A DNA stretch of 64,000 bases from Nageia nagi (GCA_050084985.1 JBITNC010000001.1:203980001-204044000), one strand, 5' to 3'; counted from the first letter of the stretch, positions 12,731-23,747 are shown. Program-made: numbers and translations. The notes: generated from the letters alone by a model not told the origin.

Positions 12731-13360
12731 GAAATCCTTGATCAATCTGATACCAAAGAGACTCCTTTAACTACCCCACCTTTTTCCCCAAATAGAAAGG
12801 AAAAAGAGATAACCATTTTAACCAAATGGGGTGGCATGGGCCCAATTGAATGGGAAGATAATTTTATGGTAGCCTAAAAATAAGAAATGAAAGGATTAAT
12901 CCATTTGAATCATGCTCTTATGTTATTAGAGAAAGCAAAATATTTTGAGGGAACTCTCTCCTACCCTGATTTATAAATAGTGCTAGAACATTTTCATAGT
13001 ACCAAGGAACTATACTTAAATATGGCTAGTGATAGGATGTATTTGGGATAAGTCATTACAAAAATGGAGGTGAAAATAAAGGAACTTAAAAGGTAAGGAG
13101 AAATTACATACAAAAAACCTTCCCAAGATATGCACTACCATGTGGAGGAGACATCAACAACTTATAAAGGAAATCGAAGTCATCATAGTATGGGGAAAAA
13201 CTAACCTACAAATTCACCATTCAAAATTGATGTAGAAGAAAATGGAAGTACAAATTTATCCATACATTAGCAAACATAAAATAAACAAGATGAATCATTA
13301 GTATACTCAACACCATCTATCAAGGGAATAAAATATAACATAGGGGAGCATGTTTAAGTT
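12731..13360 (+). pseudogene. Decayed ~210-codon frame beside a chromodomain remnant
   Basis: One frame reads coherently from about 12731 to 13360, including 'TKWGGMGPIEWEDNFMVA' and 'HFHSTKELYLNMASDRMYLG'. It is interrupted by about ten stops, nearly all TAA in positions where Gln is plausible. I do not recognise the protein. Because it lies just upstream of a Ty3/gypsy integrase-chromodomain end on the same strand, it may be the gag of that element with the middle of pol deleted. The alternative is a captured host sequence. Nothing in it matches a zinc knuckle or enzyme motif. Confidence 0.4.
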
Positions 13361-13479
13361 AGCATGCAACTATATTTGATATCCCCTAACAACTAAAGGA
13401 TGGTATAAAAACATGCAATGTACCACTACATACCTTTCAAAATATTGAATATAATATGAAGGAATTACTATCATCTTAG

Positions 13480-13846
13480 ATTATATCCTAATACTAGAAT
13501 GAATCATATCTTATATGAATCATGTTTGAGGAATTCATTGGAATTAGACATTCAACCTTTAATAGAACTACCCCTAATTGATAGTCAGGGGAACCTAGTA
13601 TAGATTTCGAATAAAGTATTGAATGCACATAAGAAGCAACTTAGAAACTAGATCTCTAATGAAGTATGTATTAAATGGAAGGGTCTACTCATGGAAGAAG
13701 AGACTTGGGAGCATCCTCATATCTTCACCAAACAAAAAGATATGGGAAGGAATTCCAAAGAGGCATTTATAGTAATACTAGAAGAATTTAGGAAAAGGAA
13801 AATGGAGATAATAAAAAAGAAGAAGTTAGAAGGGAAATACTTGTAA
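13480..13846 (+). pseudogene. Ty3/gypsy integrase C-terminus with chromodomain
   Basis: The frame shows the end of a chromovirus integrase: a 'HILYESCLRNSL' segment matching the HVFHVSxL motif, then 'PLIELPLIDSQGNL', then the chromodomain 'VCIKWKGLLMEEETWEHPHI' (family pattern LVKWKGLPxEEATWE). Chromodomains steer integration to particular chromatin. Stops replace expected Gln or Arg codons after 'GNLV' and 'QLRN'. After the chromodomain comes a Lys-rich tail ending with TAA near 13844. RT and the integrase core are absent upstream. This is strong evidence for a chromovirus remnant although its ends are not resolved. Confidence 0.8.
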
Positions 13847-14830
13847 TGTTCCCATTTTTATGGTATTTTCCCTTTTCACCTTTGATAAATGGGAACATTA
13901 GCTTAAGTGTGATTTTATCATTTTTACTAGTTTTTGGCTAATTATTGTATGTTCCACTTAGAGACTTAGTTAAATGCTTTAATTATAGAATAATGACCCT
14001 TTTTATTTATTTATTATATTTATTTAAATTCCTAAAATGGTAATAATGATGTATTAAAGATACCAAGGTAATTATATTTATAAATGTAATATTAGTCTGC
14101 TTAAATGAGGTGTTGAATATTTCTCTCCTTAACAAATGTAATATTAGCATTTAGATGGTTATTATTTGTACCCTCTTTGAGGTAGAGCACCCCTCACCCC
14201 TAATGTAATAAAATAGACTATGAGGCATATAGAGAGCTACCAGCTTGGACATTGTACTACAAAGGAGGAATCTCATACCCCAAGGTATTAGAAGATTCCC
14301 AAGCTTATACATTGGTATTTATAGACAATATCACACCCATTATAAAGGATTGGGCATCCCAAGGTCCCAAATCACCCCTATTAGGTATTTGGATCCATGT
14401 CACTAATCCTAAAGTACACCAACATTACCACTACTTAGGTGTTGCAATATTGGATCATTGGATGTGATCTCACCTATCCCAAGGATTTCAATCTCGGATG
14501 ATGTAAACATGAGCATACAGATCACACCTCTCCAACATTGAATCATCTTAATACAAAATTAGAAGAGAGACTATATCACCTATGAAAGGATGATTCTTGG
14601 ATATTAAGATATATGTTGATTATTTATTATAAACCCTTTTTATCGGATTAAGTGTGAGAACTCTATATATACCATTTATAGGAAAATCTACATTTGAATT
14701 CTTGAGGTCATATGAGGATAGCTTCAAGCTTACTCTAGCCATATTAAGAGGAATAATGTTGGTTCCATCATAAAAGTTGTAGGGAATTCTTGGACTACAT
14801 CTTATCATTGCAGCAATTGGTGAGGCCCTA
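13847..14830 (+). other. Possible 3' LTR of chromovirus remnant
   Basis: Directly after the chromodomain tail lies 'TGTAATGTTCCCATTTTTA', a plausible LTR start preceded by purine-rich sequence. An AATAAA-like stretch is at about 14206. I found no matching 5' copy in the window and no clear CA end, so this is position-based inference. Frames at 14252-14467 and 14620-14841 have no recognisable content. Confidence 0.3.
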
Positions 14831-15756
14831 GAGCCATCCAAAGTAATCCTGTTGGAGTAATTCCTAGTATAAGCTCCTTAGGTAGATAAAATATATTTAT
14901 ATAATTGCATTATTTTATTGCTATATAAATATAATTATATTTTTATTATTTTAATTCTCTATTTATCTCATTCTTCTTGAATGTTAGATCTGGAGTGATA
15001 TTTTCTTAATGTAAAATTTATCTTTACTTCCTTATTGTAATGCTGGGTATTTTTGAGCAATTATGGATTGTTTAAGCTTAGTTTTAGCATTCCTAGCTAT
15101 TCATTGGACAATTTATGTAATATTAATCTTTTTCAAATGTTTTTGATCATGCTTAAAGATAAATGTCCCTCTTGTATGGAACATTTGAGTATGATTTGCT
15201 AGTTTGGGATCATCATAGACTCAACCTCAATAATTAGAACCAAAACAACATCATATAAAAGTAATATATTAGGAAACCTTAAAACCATACATCATCTGCA
15301 TCATATAAAATTCAATATATAGTGCTAGCATCTTAAAACTCAATACACCATAGAAAGTAGAAAAAGGAACATCTAGTCAGTAGACCACAACTAATGTTTT
15401 AGTCTAGATACATCTAATTGAGGCTCAATTATAGGAATATAGGAAGCAAAATGATTATTCCTCTTATAAGTATGCATTAAATATTTTCAATTACCCAAGT
15501 CACACAACTTCAAAAGATTGATCAACTTGAAGAATAAATATTAATTGAAAATGATGGTGTACATGAATGTCTTAAGTTGTATCACTTTGATTTTCATAAT
15601 GGTATGTATGAAAAAGTTTTAATTTCAAGACCTCCCAAATAATGGGTCAAAATCATCTTGAAAGAAAAGGAAAAAAACCTTTGAAGAGATTGATACAAAG
15701 CTTATACCAATAATAAAGTTCAAATCAAAATACCAAACAATATTATTGCAAGAGAA
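14831..15756. other. AT-rich spacer, no gene seen
   Basis: No coherent frame and no repeat pair inside the window. It ends where similarity to LINE 1 begins. Confidence 0.5.
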
Positions 15757-16135
15757 GAAGATCAACTCAAATATGCTTTAACAGGAAGGACTCAATCTAA
15801 ACTAAACTTAATATATCAACTTGCATAATGAATTAGATCACCCAATTCCTTGAATATCTCTAATTCTCAATATAAATATAAGATCAAATCATATCCCAAT
15901 CCTTATTCAATTTTTCCCTACTTAAAGAATAAAACTCCCTTTAAATTTGAGGTTATGTGGCTATCTCATCCGAATATATTTGACAACATTAAAAAATGGT
16001 AGTATATCCCGATAAGAGGAATAAAAATATTTCAACTTTCTACAAAATTTAAGAATGTTAAAAAATAACTAAAGAAGTAGAATTGTGAATTTTTCAAACA
16101 CATTTATGGGGAAAAATACTTATGGAAAGAGGAAC
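15757..16135 (+). pseudogene. LINE fragment, second copy (endonuclease-RT linker)
   Basis: Diverged copy of 23360-23747. It carries the plant L1 linker after the endonuclease: a segment like 'PFKFEVMWLSHPNIFDNIK' (pattern PFRFExMWLxHxxF), then 'IPIRGIKIFQLSTKFKNVK' and a Lys-rich tail 'YLWKEEL'. Several stops fall where Trp or Gln is expected. It stops at the same LINE position as the other copy, at the first base of a long gypsy LTR, so LINE and LTR were duplicated together. Confidence 0.75.
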
Positions 16136-16191
16136 TATGATGAGCTTCTCTTAAGCATTTTTCTTATTTCTAATTATTGAGTGTTGAGTAT
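16136..16191 (+). repeat. First bases of long gypsy LTR, duplicate copy
   Basis: Matches the start of the LTR at 23748 (first two bases TG now TA). It is interrupted after 56 bp by the minus-strand element at 16192-22301 and continues at 22307-22468. Positions 16187-16191 (AGTAT) form the left target duplication of that insertion. Confidence 0.75.
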
Positions 16192-17041
16192 TGTGATGTT
16201 TATTTTATTTTTATTTCTTTATTTCTAGCAAACCCTCAATATAAAAATGCAAAAATAAATTATAGTAATAAAATAACTCAAAAATTGCTCATAAAATAAC
16301 ACTAGTATGAGGAGAAATCAGCCAGTATCATATATTAAATATTTCCAAACCAATACAAAGCTGGAATGGACAAATGGAATCCTCATGAAACTAAAAATGT
16401 AGATACAAACTTTCCAAATTGAGTGAATCCCTCCATAAAATAAATGCCATGAACCACTCACAGATGCCTCTTTCTATATTTTTGATATTTTAGGGCAATA
16501 ACACCTTCAATGATATTGCTAAGTCCCCAACCATGCACCTCCAATGCACTATGGGAATGAGCAAGACCTACAATCTCAACTCATGGAAACTCTAGGGTTT
16601 CAATATTCAATTCTCATATCACATAACATACCCAAAATGGAGTGTTGCATCTCCTTATATAGACTCCAACCCTAATCTTGCATTGACCCCTCTAAGCTAA
16701 TTTAAGCCATTGATTGGACTTATTACAAATAAATGTACTTAAAATAATATTAGAATAACATAAAAGTTTATTATAATTCAACATTGCACTTTTAAGTAAA
16801 AATCCACTAGGTTAAGTGGATTTTCGTGTGTAGGCACGATATGGAAGATTGGTCTGACTAGCAAACTTCAAGTAGCCATAACTCCATTTCTTGTTCAAAA
16901 GGGGTCATGTGACCAATTAAAACAAATGCCATGAGATGCTCTATCCAATTCTAAAGGTGCAATGACCATATCTGACTTATAGGAGAAATGATTTGTGGAA
17001 AATCCCAAATGTAAGATATTCTTAAAAATAGGGTCATTACA
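16192..17041 (-). repeat. 3' LTR (left) of minus-strand element
   Basis: 850 bp, paired with 21447-22301. It contains a conserved short inverted repeat ATCCACT...AGTGGAT at 16802-16821, just before 'TCGTGTGTAGGCACGA', in both LTRs. Confidence 0.92.
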
Positions 17042-17055
17042 AGTCTGCCCTTCTC
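17042..17055 (-). promoter_or_regulatory. Polypurine tract of minus-strand element
   Basis: On the minus strand it reads GAGAAGGGCAGACT immediately before the LTR TG, the expected plus-strand primer. Confidence 0.65.
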
Positions 17056-18294
17056 AAATTACTTATCCTTAAGCAATCCCAACACCAAATCTACCTTGCT
17101 CAACTAAAACAAATTTAAATCATCTCTGATACTAGGATCCCAAATAATTCTACCAAAGAGAACTTTACCAAAACTTTCCCAAATCTCTCTCAAGCCTCCA
17201 TATGCCTCAAAATTGAGTGAAGTTAAGTCTGATTTAATGTAGGCTAGCCAAAACTGAGTATGAAATAGGTATGATTTCTTCAATATAGTAATGAATGAAG
17301 ACTGTTTAAACCTCCCAAAATTATCTAAAATCATTCCTTCATTGTTTCTAATAGTTGTACTAATTACATGTCCATACTACTATTTCAAAATTGAACTGAG
17401 TGTGCATATCAAAATCTAAAACTTATTATTCATATTATGTTTATGCCCAAAACAAATATAACCCAAGCTTCCAAAGGCTGAAATTGCATCTCTCAAACTA
17501 GCCAAAATTGAAATAGTAACTTTCAAACCCAAATCAAAGTAATGGTGTTCATGAAAGTAAGTCATACTTCTAAATGTGGCAAAATTCCATATTGCTTCTT
17601 CATCACCAAGTCCATCATGAATACATAACAAGTTTGATTTTCTATTAACAATAGTAAAAACATAGTTTTTGTACTCCCAAAATGTAGGCAAATTGTGTGA
17701 TTCTCCATCCCTTATAGTTGCATTATGTAGAAGCATCAATAAATCATCAATAATGATGATTGAGCTCTTGGAAAATTGGCTAGAATAAAAGTGTAATAGG
17801 TTTGGTTTTCTCTTTCCAACAACCATAAATGCATTACACTTATCTAACCTTGTGCTTTCATTATTTCCCATCATTGTGCCATGCATGAATGAAAGATAAC
17901 TAGCAAATATCTCAAGAAAATAGTGACTGAAAATGAAATGTACAGTAGTAATATCACAACCAATTACATAATTTATTACCTCCCACATGACTTTCAAACC
18001 ATGCCAAATATTAGTGACTTCATCAAAAATGCTTTCCTTGGTCAAAAACATGTTGCACACCTTTTCTAATACTTCTTCATACTATTGTAGTAACTTTGAA
18101 CTGAATGTGCACATCATGGATGAAGACTTACTCACACTTTTATGTTCAAAACCACAACAATCATGACTATGTGCTCCCATAACTGAAAATACACTTTCAA
18201 AACCAACTAATGCAAAAAGTATATAACTTAAATTCATGACAAAATGAAAATAAGTTACCTTCCCAAATATGTTGGCATCACCACAAGACACTAA
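17056..18294 (-). pseudogene. Downstream part of the unrecognised element protein
   Basis: A single minus-strand frame runs from about 18294 to the polypurine tract, about 410 codons. It is broken by TAG at 18082, 17416, a TAG TAG pair near 17373 and another at 17104, and by TAA near 17062. Open pieces are 69, 214 and 76 codons. It is aromatic- and His-rich ('ITTVHFIFSHYFLEIFAS', 'TYFHEHHYFDLGLKV'). It lies in a different frame from the 707-codon piece upstream, which suggests one frameshift near 18291 in a once continuous protein, or two proteins. No retroviral motif and no family recognised. The frame continuing up to the polypurine tract is typical of a retroelement's terminal coding region. 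Confidence 0.6.
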
Positions 18295-20402
18295 TTTTGA
18301 AACTCATTATGTTTTCTATGAACAAGTTCATCCTCATCATGCCCCAAATGAAATAGTACACTGCTATCATAAAAATCAAAATTCAACTTGTACCTTTGTA
18401 TAATGTTTTCATGTCTTCCCAAGTATGAATTTATCTTCCTTTTCTCCCTATAATTGATCATTACACCTTTACACATAAAATTTTCTATTTTTACCTTACC
18501 CAAGTTGAGCAAAAGAACACATATGCAATTTTGCAACTCATGCATATCAGTCTCAACTCTTATTGGATAAAAAATCATGCAATGTACAATCATATTTGTA
18601 TAAATTGTAGCCACACTAATTGTCATCAAAACAGTCCAAAACATCTTGCAAAGTGGAGTGCAAAACATGAAGGAAGATGTACTAATATTTTGACAAGTAT
18701 ATATAAAACCTTCCTTTGTGTATGCCCAAATAAACTCACAAATCAAATCAATTTCATGTGTAAGTTCTGCAATCTGAAAACTATATGCCATCTTATGTAT
18801 GTCAATGATCAAATGCCAACAAAAAATCCTCCAATGTAGTGTGCTCCAAATCAAACCTGAATTGAAGATGTACAAGGGCTTCAAAGTGTACTCAAGAGTC
18901 TTCACAAGGGATATGAATGGTATAAAAGTAGAAAAAATGCAATCAAGACTACCCAAGTGCTTCTCTAAGACCCATGAATTGCTCAAAATGTCTTCCAACT
19001 CCAACAATCTGAAAATGAAATGATTAACTTTCCATCTGGAACTATTACACATTCTCAAAATGAAATAAAAAATCATAAAGATGAAATTATGAACCAATGC
19101 ATGCCAAAGTTCAACAAAAAGTACAACCCATCTATCCCATTTGCATTTTAAACCATACTTGAAATGTACACAAGTCTCCCAATCAAGTGTGGAATTAGTC
19201 CTTTTGCTACTCCAAAAATTCATCAAATTTGCAACTGTAATTCTCTCAATTTTTCCAATCTTGGTGCTTCTTTGTTGGCTGTTCCAACTATTTAAAAGAC
19301 TAAAAGTATCATGTGAACATGTATGATGAAAAATATGCCAATTGTTTTCATTTTCTTTTGCAATTTTTCTAATTTTTAAATCAAATTTATTGATTGCAAA
19401 AAAGTGAGAATTTTGCACCATTCTACCCACATATAAGACTTCAAAAGTCCACTCCAAATACCAAAATTGAATCAGCAATTTGTAAATCCATGAAAGCCAC
19501 AAAAATAAGTGAAAAGATACCACATATTTCCATGAAAAAGTATCTCCTTCTACAATGTCCCACTTGAGAAGTGTTCTACACCTCCTACCATGCTGATGCA
19601 TCCACATGATAAAAATAAACATTTTGTTTGAAGGAACTATGGCTGTAGTAAATTTACCTTTACATAATAGAATTTGTGAAATTTCAAAGGATTTTCCTCC
19701 TCCCATGAAATGAGTATAAAACATGTACCATGGCTGAATATGTTTGTGATTCTTTCCTCCAAAAGAACTCTTACCATATATGAAAAGAATTCCTAGATCC
19801 CATGCATTTAAAGATTGATCATAATTCTCAAATGTGATTGATCTTTCCCTCACAAAACTCTTCACACAAGGAAAACTAAGGCCATCATGATCACAATTAT
19901 CTAAGGGCTTAATTTGGATTTCTAGCCCATTTCTCTCCAAACTTTCACAAATTGAAAATTCTTCAACACCCTTTTGTAGCTTTCCCATAGAGTATGCAAA
20001 AAACAAATTTGAAATATTCTCTAACTCTTTTCCCAAATCATGGGCATCATGTTTCTCATTGAATTCATTTTCAACATGTGTAGGTATAAATGTACAAAAG
20101 GAAGTATTTTGGTTCTCTTTCAAACATACCTCAAGTGGGAGAGTAGCATCTCTATCACTAATCTCTTGAGTGAAATCAATCATGCTAGATGAACCATGCT
20201 CCATTATTGAAATGTCTTCACTACTTGCATTTTCTTCAAAATTTTCTATTTGGCCCCTTTCCTCTTTTTCAATGGTAGGAACAACTTCAAAATTTTTTGC
20301 ACAATTCTCCTCAAGCTCTTCTTTTTTATGGAAAATTTTAGCTTTCTCTATTTTTCCCAATGTTGATAAACTATCTTGACCATTAAAGGTGGGAATGGTC
20401 AT
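18291..20402 (-). CDS. 703-codon element ORF, unrecognised
   Basis: Open from ATG at 20402 to TAG at 18291-18293; a GTG four codons upstream extends it to 707. The strand is AT-rich, so this length cannot be chance. The first 200 residues are acidic, Glu/Asn/Ser-rich and without Trp ('MTIPTFNGQDSLSTLGK'). The rest is unusually rich in Trp, Phe, His and Cys, about 26 Trp in 500 residues (for example 'HIQPWYMFYTHFMGGGKSF', 'LFLWLSWIYKLLIQFWYLEW'), with short hydrophobic runs. The end is charged ('FHLGHDEDELVHRKHNEFQN'). I see no RT, integrase, protease, RNase H or CCHC motif. Upstream the frame continues with two stops (next entry). Given the LTR age, a few stops over the whole frame are expected, so openness here does not prove selection. 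Confidence 0.7.
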   Translation of the reverse strand: MTIPTFNGQDSLSTLGKIEKAKIFHKKEELEENCAKNFEVVPTIEKEERGQIENFEENASSEDISIMEHGSSSMIDFTQEISDRDATLPLEVCLKENQNTSFCTFIPTHVENEFNEKHDAHDLGKELENISNLFFAYSMGKLQKGVEEFSICESLERNGLEIQIKPLDNCDHDGLSFPCVKSFVRERSITFENYDQSLNAWDLGILFIYGKSSFGGKNHKHIQPWYMFYTHFMGGGKSFEISQILLCKGKFTTAIVPSNKMFIFIMWMHQHGRRCRTLLKWDIVEGDTFSWKYVVSFHLFLWLSWIYKLLIQFWYLEWTFEVLYVGRMVQNSHFFAINKFDLKIRKIAKENENNWHIFHHTCSHDTFSLLNSWNSQQRSTKIGKIERITVANLMNFWSSKRTNSTLDWETCVHFKYGLKCKWDRWVVLFVELWHALVHNFIFMIFYFILRMCNSSRWKVNHFIFRLLELEDILSNSWVLEKHLGSLDCIFSTFIPFISLVKTLEYTLKPLYIFNSGLIWSTLHWRIFCWHLIIDIHKMAYSFQIAELTHEIDLICEFIWAYTKEGFIYTCQNISTSSFMFCTPLCKMFWTVLMTISVATIYTNMIVHCMIFYPIRVETDMHELQNCICVLLLNLGKVKIENFMCKGVMINYREKRKINSYLGRHENIIQRYKLNFDFYDSSVLFHLGHDEDELVHRKHNEFQN

Positions 20403-20582
20403 TTTTTGTTGCACTTATCTTTTCTCTCTCTTAGGTTCACTAGTTCCATTTTGTTGCATGTTTACCCTTTTTAATGTCACTATTGCTTGTCTATTTGCTT
20501 CCTCTAATGTCATCATATTTTGCATCAAAACAATCATTGCATCCAACTTCTACTCATTCTCTTTTCTCCTGAATAGTTCCAT
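20403..20582 (-). pseudogene. 5' extension of the element ORF, with two stops
   Basis: The same frame as the 703-codon ORF reads upstream to an ATG at 20582 ('MELFRRKENE'), with a predicted helical stretch 'MMTLEEANRQAIVTLKRV'. It is closed by TAG (near 20552) and TAA (20415-20417), both at sites where Gln is plausible. This was probably the original N-terminus of the element protein. Confidence 0.5.
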
Positions 20583-21432
20583 GATCCACTCTTAGCAAAC
20601 ATCAACCTTCAAACCCCTATTTGTGCAATTCCTAAAAAATAGGTCAAAAATCATAGGAAATGCTAGATCTCATATAAAATTTCAACATTTTTTCTAAAGG
20701 TGGCAATGAGAAGTAGAGCTTAATGGGTGCTCAAATCTACCTGACAAATACCTCCAACTAGCTAAATCTTCAAAAATGTCACCTTCTTATTTTTCCTCTA
20801 AAAAACCCTTCTAAAAGCTTAAAACTACATATAAAGTGTTCAAAAATACCCCTTAAGGTTAGATGTTCAACTTAGTATGCTAGATCTGATGTTGGAACTC
20901 CAAAATTGGCCTCAAATGGCCCCTCAAAATAGGGTTTCTTTCTGCAACCAAACAAATTACCAAGAATCTGCAATACCCAAAATGATTTTCACTATAAAAT
21001 TGGTAAGCCTAATTTTGAAAAACTCTAAAACTAAGATACCCATAATTGAAAAACACTAAAAAATGCTAGATCTAAAAATTCTACAGAAATTTTTTACTCA
21101 AAACTCCAATTCTACCTAGAATCCTTGAGCAAAATTTTTCTGACTAGCTAGAATAATAGATCAAGACTTTCTATGTTTGAAAATAGCTTTCAATCCTACA
21201 ATTCTTATCTCTTAACCCTAGACAACTTAGTCTAGGAATGCAAATTTTCTTTAAAAAATGCCTTTTAACCTTGAAAAATTGCTTTTAAAATGCAAACCTC
21301 CTTGATCTATTAGATCCCCCAAAAATATTTAACACCCAGATGCTAGAAATTGAAGATCTAAATTTTTTGTAGAAACATTAACTCCAAATCTTTGAAAAAT
21401 GTTAGATCTAACCATAGGTTGGCAAGATCCAA
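20583..21432 (-). other. 5' leader of minus-strand element
   Basis: About 850 bp between the primer site and the first coding ATG. It is AT-rich with no coherent frame (the plus frame at 20877-21059 is a shadow). Untranslated leader by position. Confidence 0.5.
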
Positions 21433-21444
21433 GCTCTGATACCA
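21433..21444 (-). promoter_or_regulatory. Primer binding site (initiator Met-tRNA), minus strand
   Basis: GCTCTGATACCA on the plus strand, i.e. TGGTATCAGAGC on the minus strand, two bases from the LTR at 21447. This fixes the element's orientation. Confidence 0.92.
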
Positions 21445-21446
21445 CT

Positions 21447-22301
21447 TGTGATGTTCCTTTTATTTTTTTATTTCTTTATTTCTAGCAAACCCTTAATATA
21501 AAAATGCAAAAATAAATTGTAGCAATAAAATAACTTAGAAATTGCTCATAAAATAACACTAGTATGAGGAGAAATCAGCCAGTATCATATATTAAATATT
21601 TCCAAACCAATACAAAGCTAGAATGGATAAATGGAATCCTCATGAAACTAAAAATGCAGATACAAACTTTCCAAACTGAGTGAATCCCTCCACAAAAGAA
21701 ATACCATGAACCACTCACAGATGCCTCTATTTGTATTTTTGATATTTTAGGGCAATAACACCTTCAATGATATTGCCAAGTCCCCAACCATGCACCTCCA
21801 ATGCACTATGGGAATGAGTAATACCTGCAATCTCAACTCATGGAAACTCTAGGGTTTCAATATTCAATTCTCATATCACATAACATACCCAAAATGGATT
21901 GTTGCATCTCCTTATATAAACTCTAACCCTAATCTTGCATTGACCCCTCTAAGCTAATCTAAGCCATTGATTGGCCTTATTAAAAATAAAAGTACTTAAA
22001 ACAATATTAGAATAACATAAAAGTTTATTATAATTCAACATTGCACTTTTAAGTAAAAATCCACTAAGTTAAGTGGATTTTCGTGTGTAGGCACGATATG
22101 GAAGATTGGTCCGAATGGAAAACTTCAAGTAGCCATAACTCCTTCATTTCTTGTTCAAAAGGGGTCATGTGACCACTTAAAACAAAATCCATGAGATTCT
22201 CTATCCAATTCTAAAGGTGTAACGACCATATCTAACTTGTAGGAGAAAAGATTTGTGGAAAATCCCAAATGCAAGATATTCTTAAAAATAGGGTCATTAC
22301 A
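21447..22301 (-). repeat. 5' LTR (right) of minus-strand element
   Basis: 855 bp, paired with 16192-17041. It carries small indels including a 3-bp TTC insertion near 22143. It is followed by the AGTAT duplication at 22302-22306. Confidence 0.92.
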
Positions 22302-22306
22302 AGTAT

Positions 22307-22468
22307 AGAATTTTAGCACACTTGATTAAGAATGATTGAAAATATATGTTATTTAGTATATTATGATCATGTCATTATTATAAAATAATTTGATACTATT
22401 ATAGTTTCATGTGATGTAGGGATTTATAATCCTATAGGTGAACCACTTTGCTATTTATTTAGAGATAA
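22307..22468 (+). repeat. Continuation of duplicated gypsy LTR start
   Basis: Matches 23808-23968. Joined to 16136-16191 it gives about 220 bp of the long gypsy LTR. Similarity stops near 22468, where LINE 1 sequence begins. Confidence 0.75.
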
Positions 22469-23747
22469 TCTCAAAGAAGAAATAGAAGAAATGGACATTA
22501 GAGATGCAAAGGACATTGGTGATCAGAACAAAGTAGGAAGTGAGTTAGAAGTGAAAATAATGAAGGAAAATAATAGTAATTATACCAAAACTCAAAATAA
22601 ATTCTAAGGAGATAGAAAAATAGCCACAAGAAAATAGCCAATACTAGAAAAGGCCATGTAGGACACCCATATTTGAAGGAAATTTGGGAGAGAATAATAA
22701 AAAAATAATTAGCTAATGGAAGATAATGTACCTTAGAGATGGGTGGGGGCACTAAGGATCCTATATTAGGTCAATAAAGAGATCTTATCATATAATATAG
22801 TAGGTAGAAATGCCCTTGATAAACAAATATCCTTCAAGGATATTTGGAAAGATAGAAAACCTAATACGGTGCTTATTCAAGAATCAAATGTTAGGAAAGA
22901 TAGAATGTTAAATATAAAGAGATAATTATGGAAGGAGGAAAAATTTGCCTAAAGGGAAGTAGATGGTTCTTCATGAGGCCTAATTACCTAATGGAACTTA
23001 AAGACAATTCACATTTCAAGAGATAGAATTATTCTATAATCTCAAAGTTATAGCCATACTTTAGCTACTAATTTAGAATACAACTTTGATTTTGTAATTA
23101 TGAATCTATATTCTCTAAATGATTTGGTTGAAATTGAAAGGAAAATAGAGCATGTATTCTCTAAATGATGTTGGTATATATATGATTTAATTTATCTTTG
23201 GATAAATTAAGCTTTAGATACCTTCCATAGGTCATAATGGGGGACTTTAATACTATCTTACACCCTAGTGAAAAAAAAGGAGGGGTAGAAGAGAAGGGTA
23301 GTGATATGGAGGATCTAAAGAAAATCTTATATGAAAATGGGCTTTTACAGTTGAACTTAATTGGAGCTAAATATACCTAGAATAATATGAGGTTTAGGAA
23401 AGGCTTAATCCAAAATAAACTTGATAGAGCATATTGCATAATGAGTTGGATCATTCTATTTCTTGACTATCTCTAATGGTCAAGATAAAGATAAGATCGA
23501 ATCATATTACAATCCTTCATGTTTTTCCATACATAAAGAATAAAACTTCCCCTTCAAATTTGAGGTATGTGGATATATCATATGGATATATTTGACAACA
23601 TTCAAAAATGGTAGGATATCCCAATAAGAGGAATAAAAATATTCCAACTCTCTACCAAATTTAAGAATGTTAAAAAAGAATTGAAGAAGTAGAATTGGGA
23701 GGTGTTTAAACACATTGATAGGGAAAAATACTTATGGAAAGAGGAAC
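22469..23747 (+). pseudogene. LINE 1, left part (ORF2 endonuclease)
   Basis: Plant L1-type LINE, broken by many stops. After an acidic, low-complexity lead (22470-22780), the endonuclease shows 'NTVLIQES' near 22866 (the catalytic-Glu motif, family QET/QES), 'IMGDFNTIL' near 23235, and 'NKLDRAYC' near 23418. The linker to RT follows ('IPIRGIKIFQLSTKFKNVK'). The enzyme would nick target DNA for target-primed reverse transcription. The copy stops at 23747, where a gypsy element inserted, and resumes at 31355 in the same reading frame. GGAAC at 23743-23747 is the left target duplication. Confidence 0.85.

Larger units (their letters stand above)
16192..22301 (-). mobile_element. 6.1-kb LTR element with an unrecognised coding region
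   Basis: LTRs at 16192-17041 and 21447-22301 (850 and 855 bp) begin TGTGATGTT and end ATTACA on the plus strand. A perfect 5-bp duplication AGTAT lies at 16187-16191 and 22302-22306. The primer site TGGTATCAGAGC reads on the minus strand at 21444-21433, two bases inside the right LTR, so the element runs right to left. A purine-rich tract (complement of 17042-17055) precedes the left LTR. LTRs differ by roughly 45-50 substitutions (about 5-6%). The 4.4-kb interior has a long minus-strand coding frame but no Gag knuckle, protease, integrase or RT that I can find. It is therefore probably non-autonomous, depending on another element's enzymes, and I cannot assign it to copia or gypsy. Confidence 0.92.

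Noticed and set aside
13847-14830. Firm call of a chromovirus LTR
   Set aside because: No partner copy, no clear CA end and no target duplication; kept as a low-confidence region.
16802-16821. Terminator hairpin in the LTR (ATCCACT/AGTGGAT)
   Set aside because: Short stem with a small loop, conserved only because LTRs are copies; no evidence of function in a eukaryotic element.
18531-20595. Plus-strand frames of 60-102 codons opposite the 703-codon ORF
   Set aside because: Shadows of the minus-strand frame with no motif of their own.
21433-21444. tRNA-like sequence
   Set aside because: Only the 12-base primer complement to Met-tRNA is present, no cloverleaf; the same applies at 3202 and 38795.
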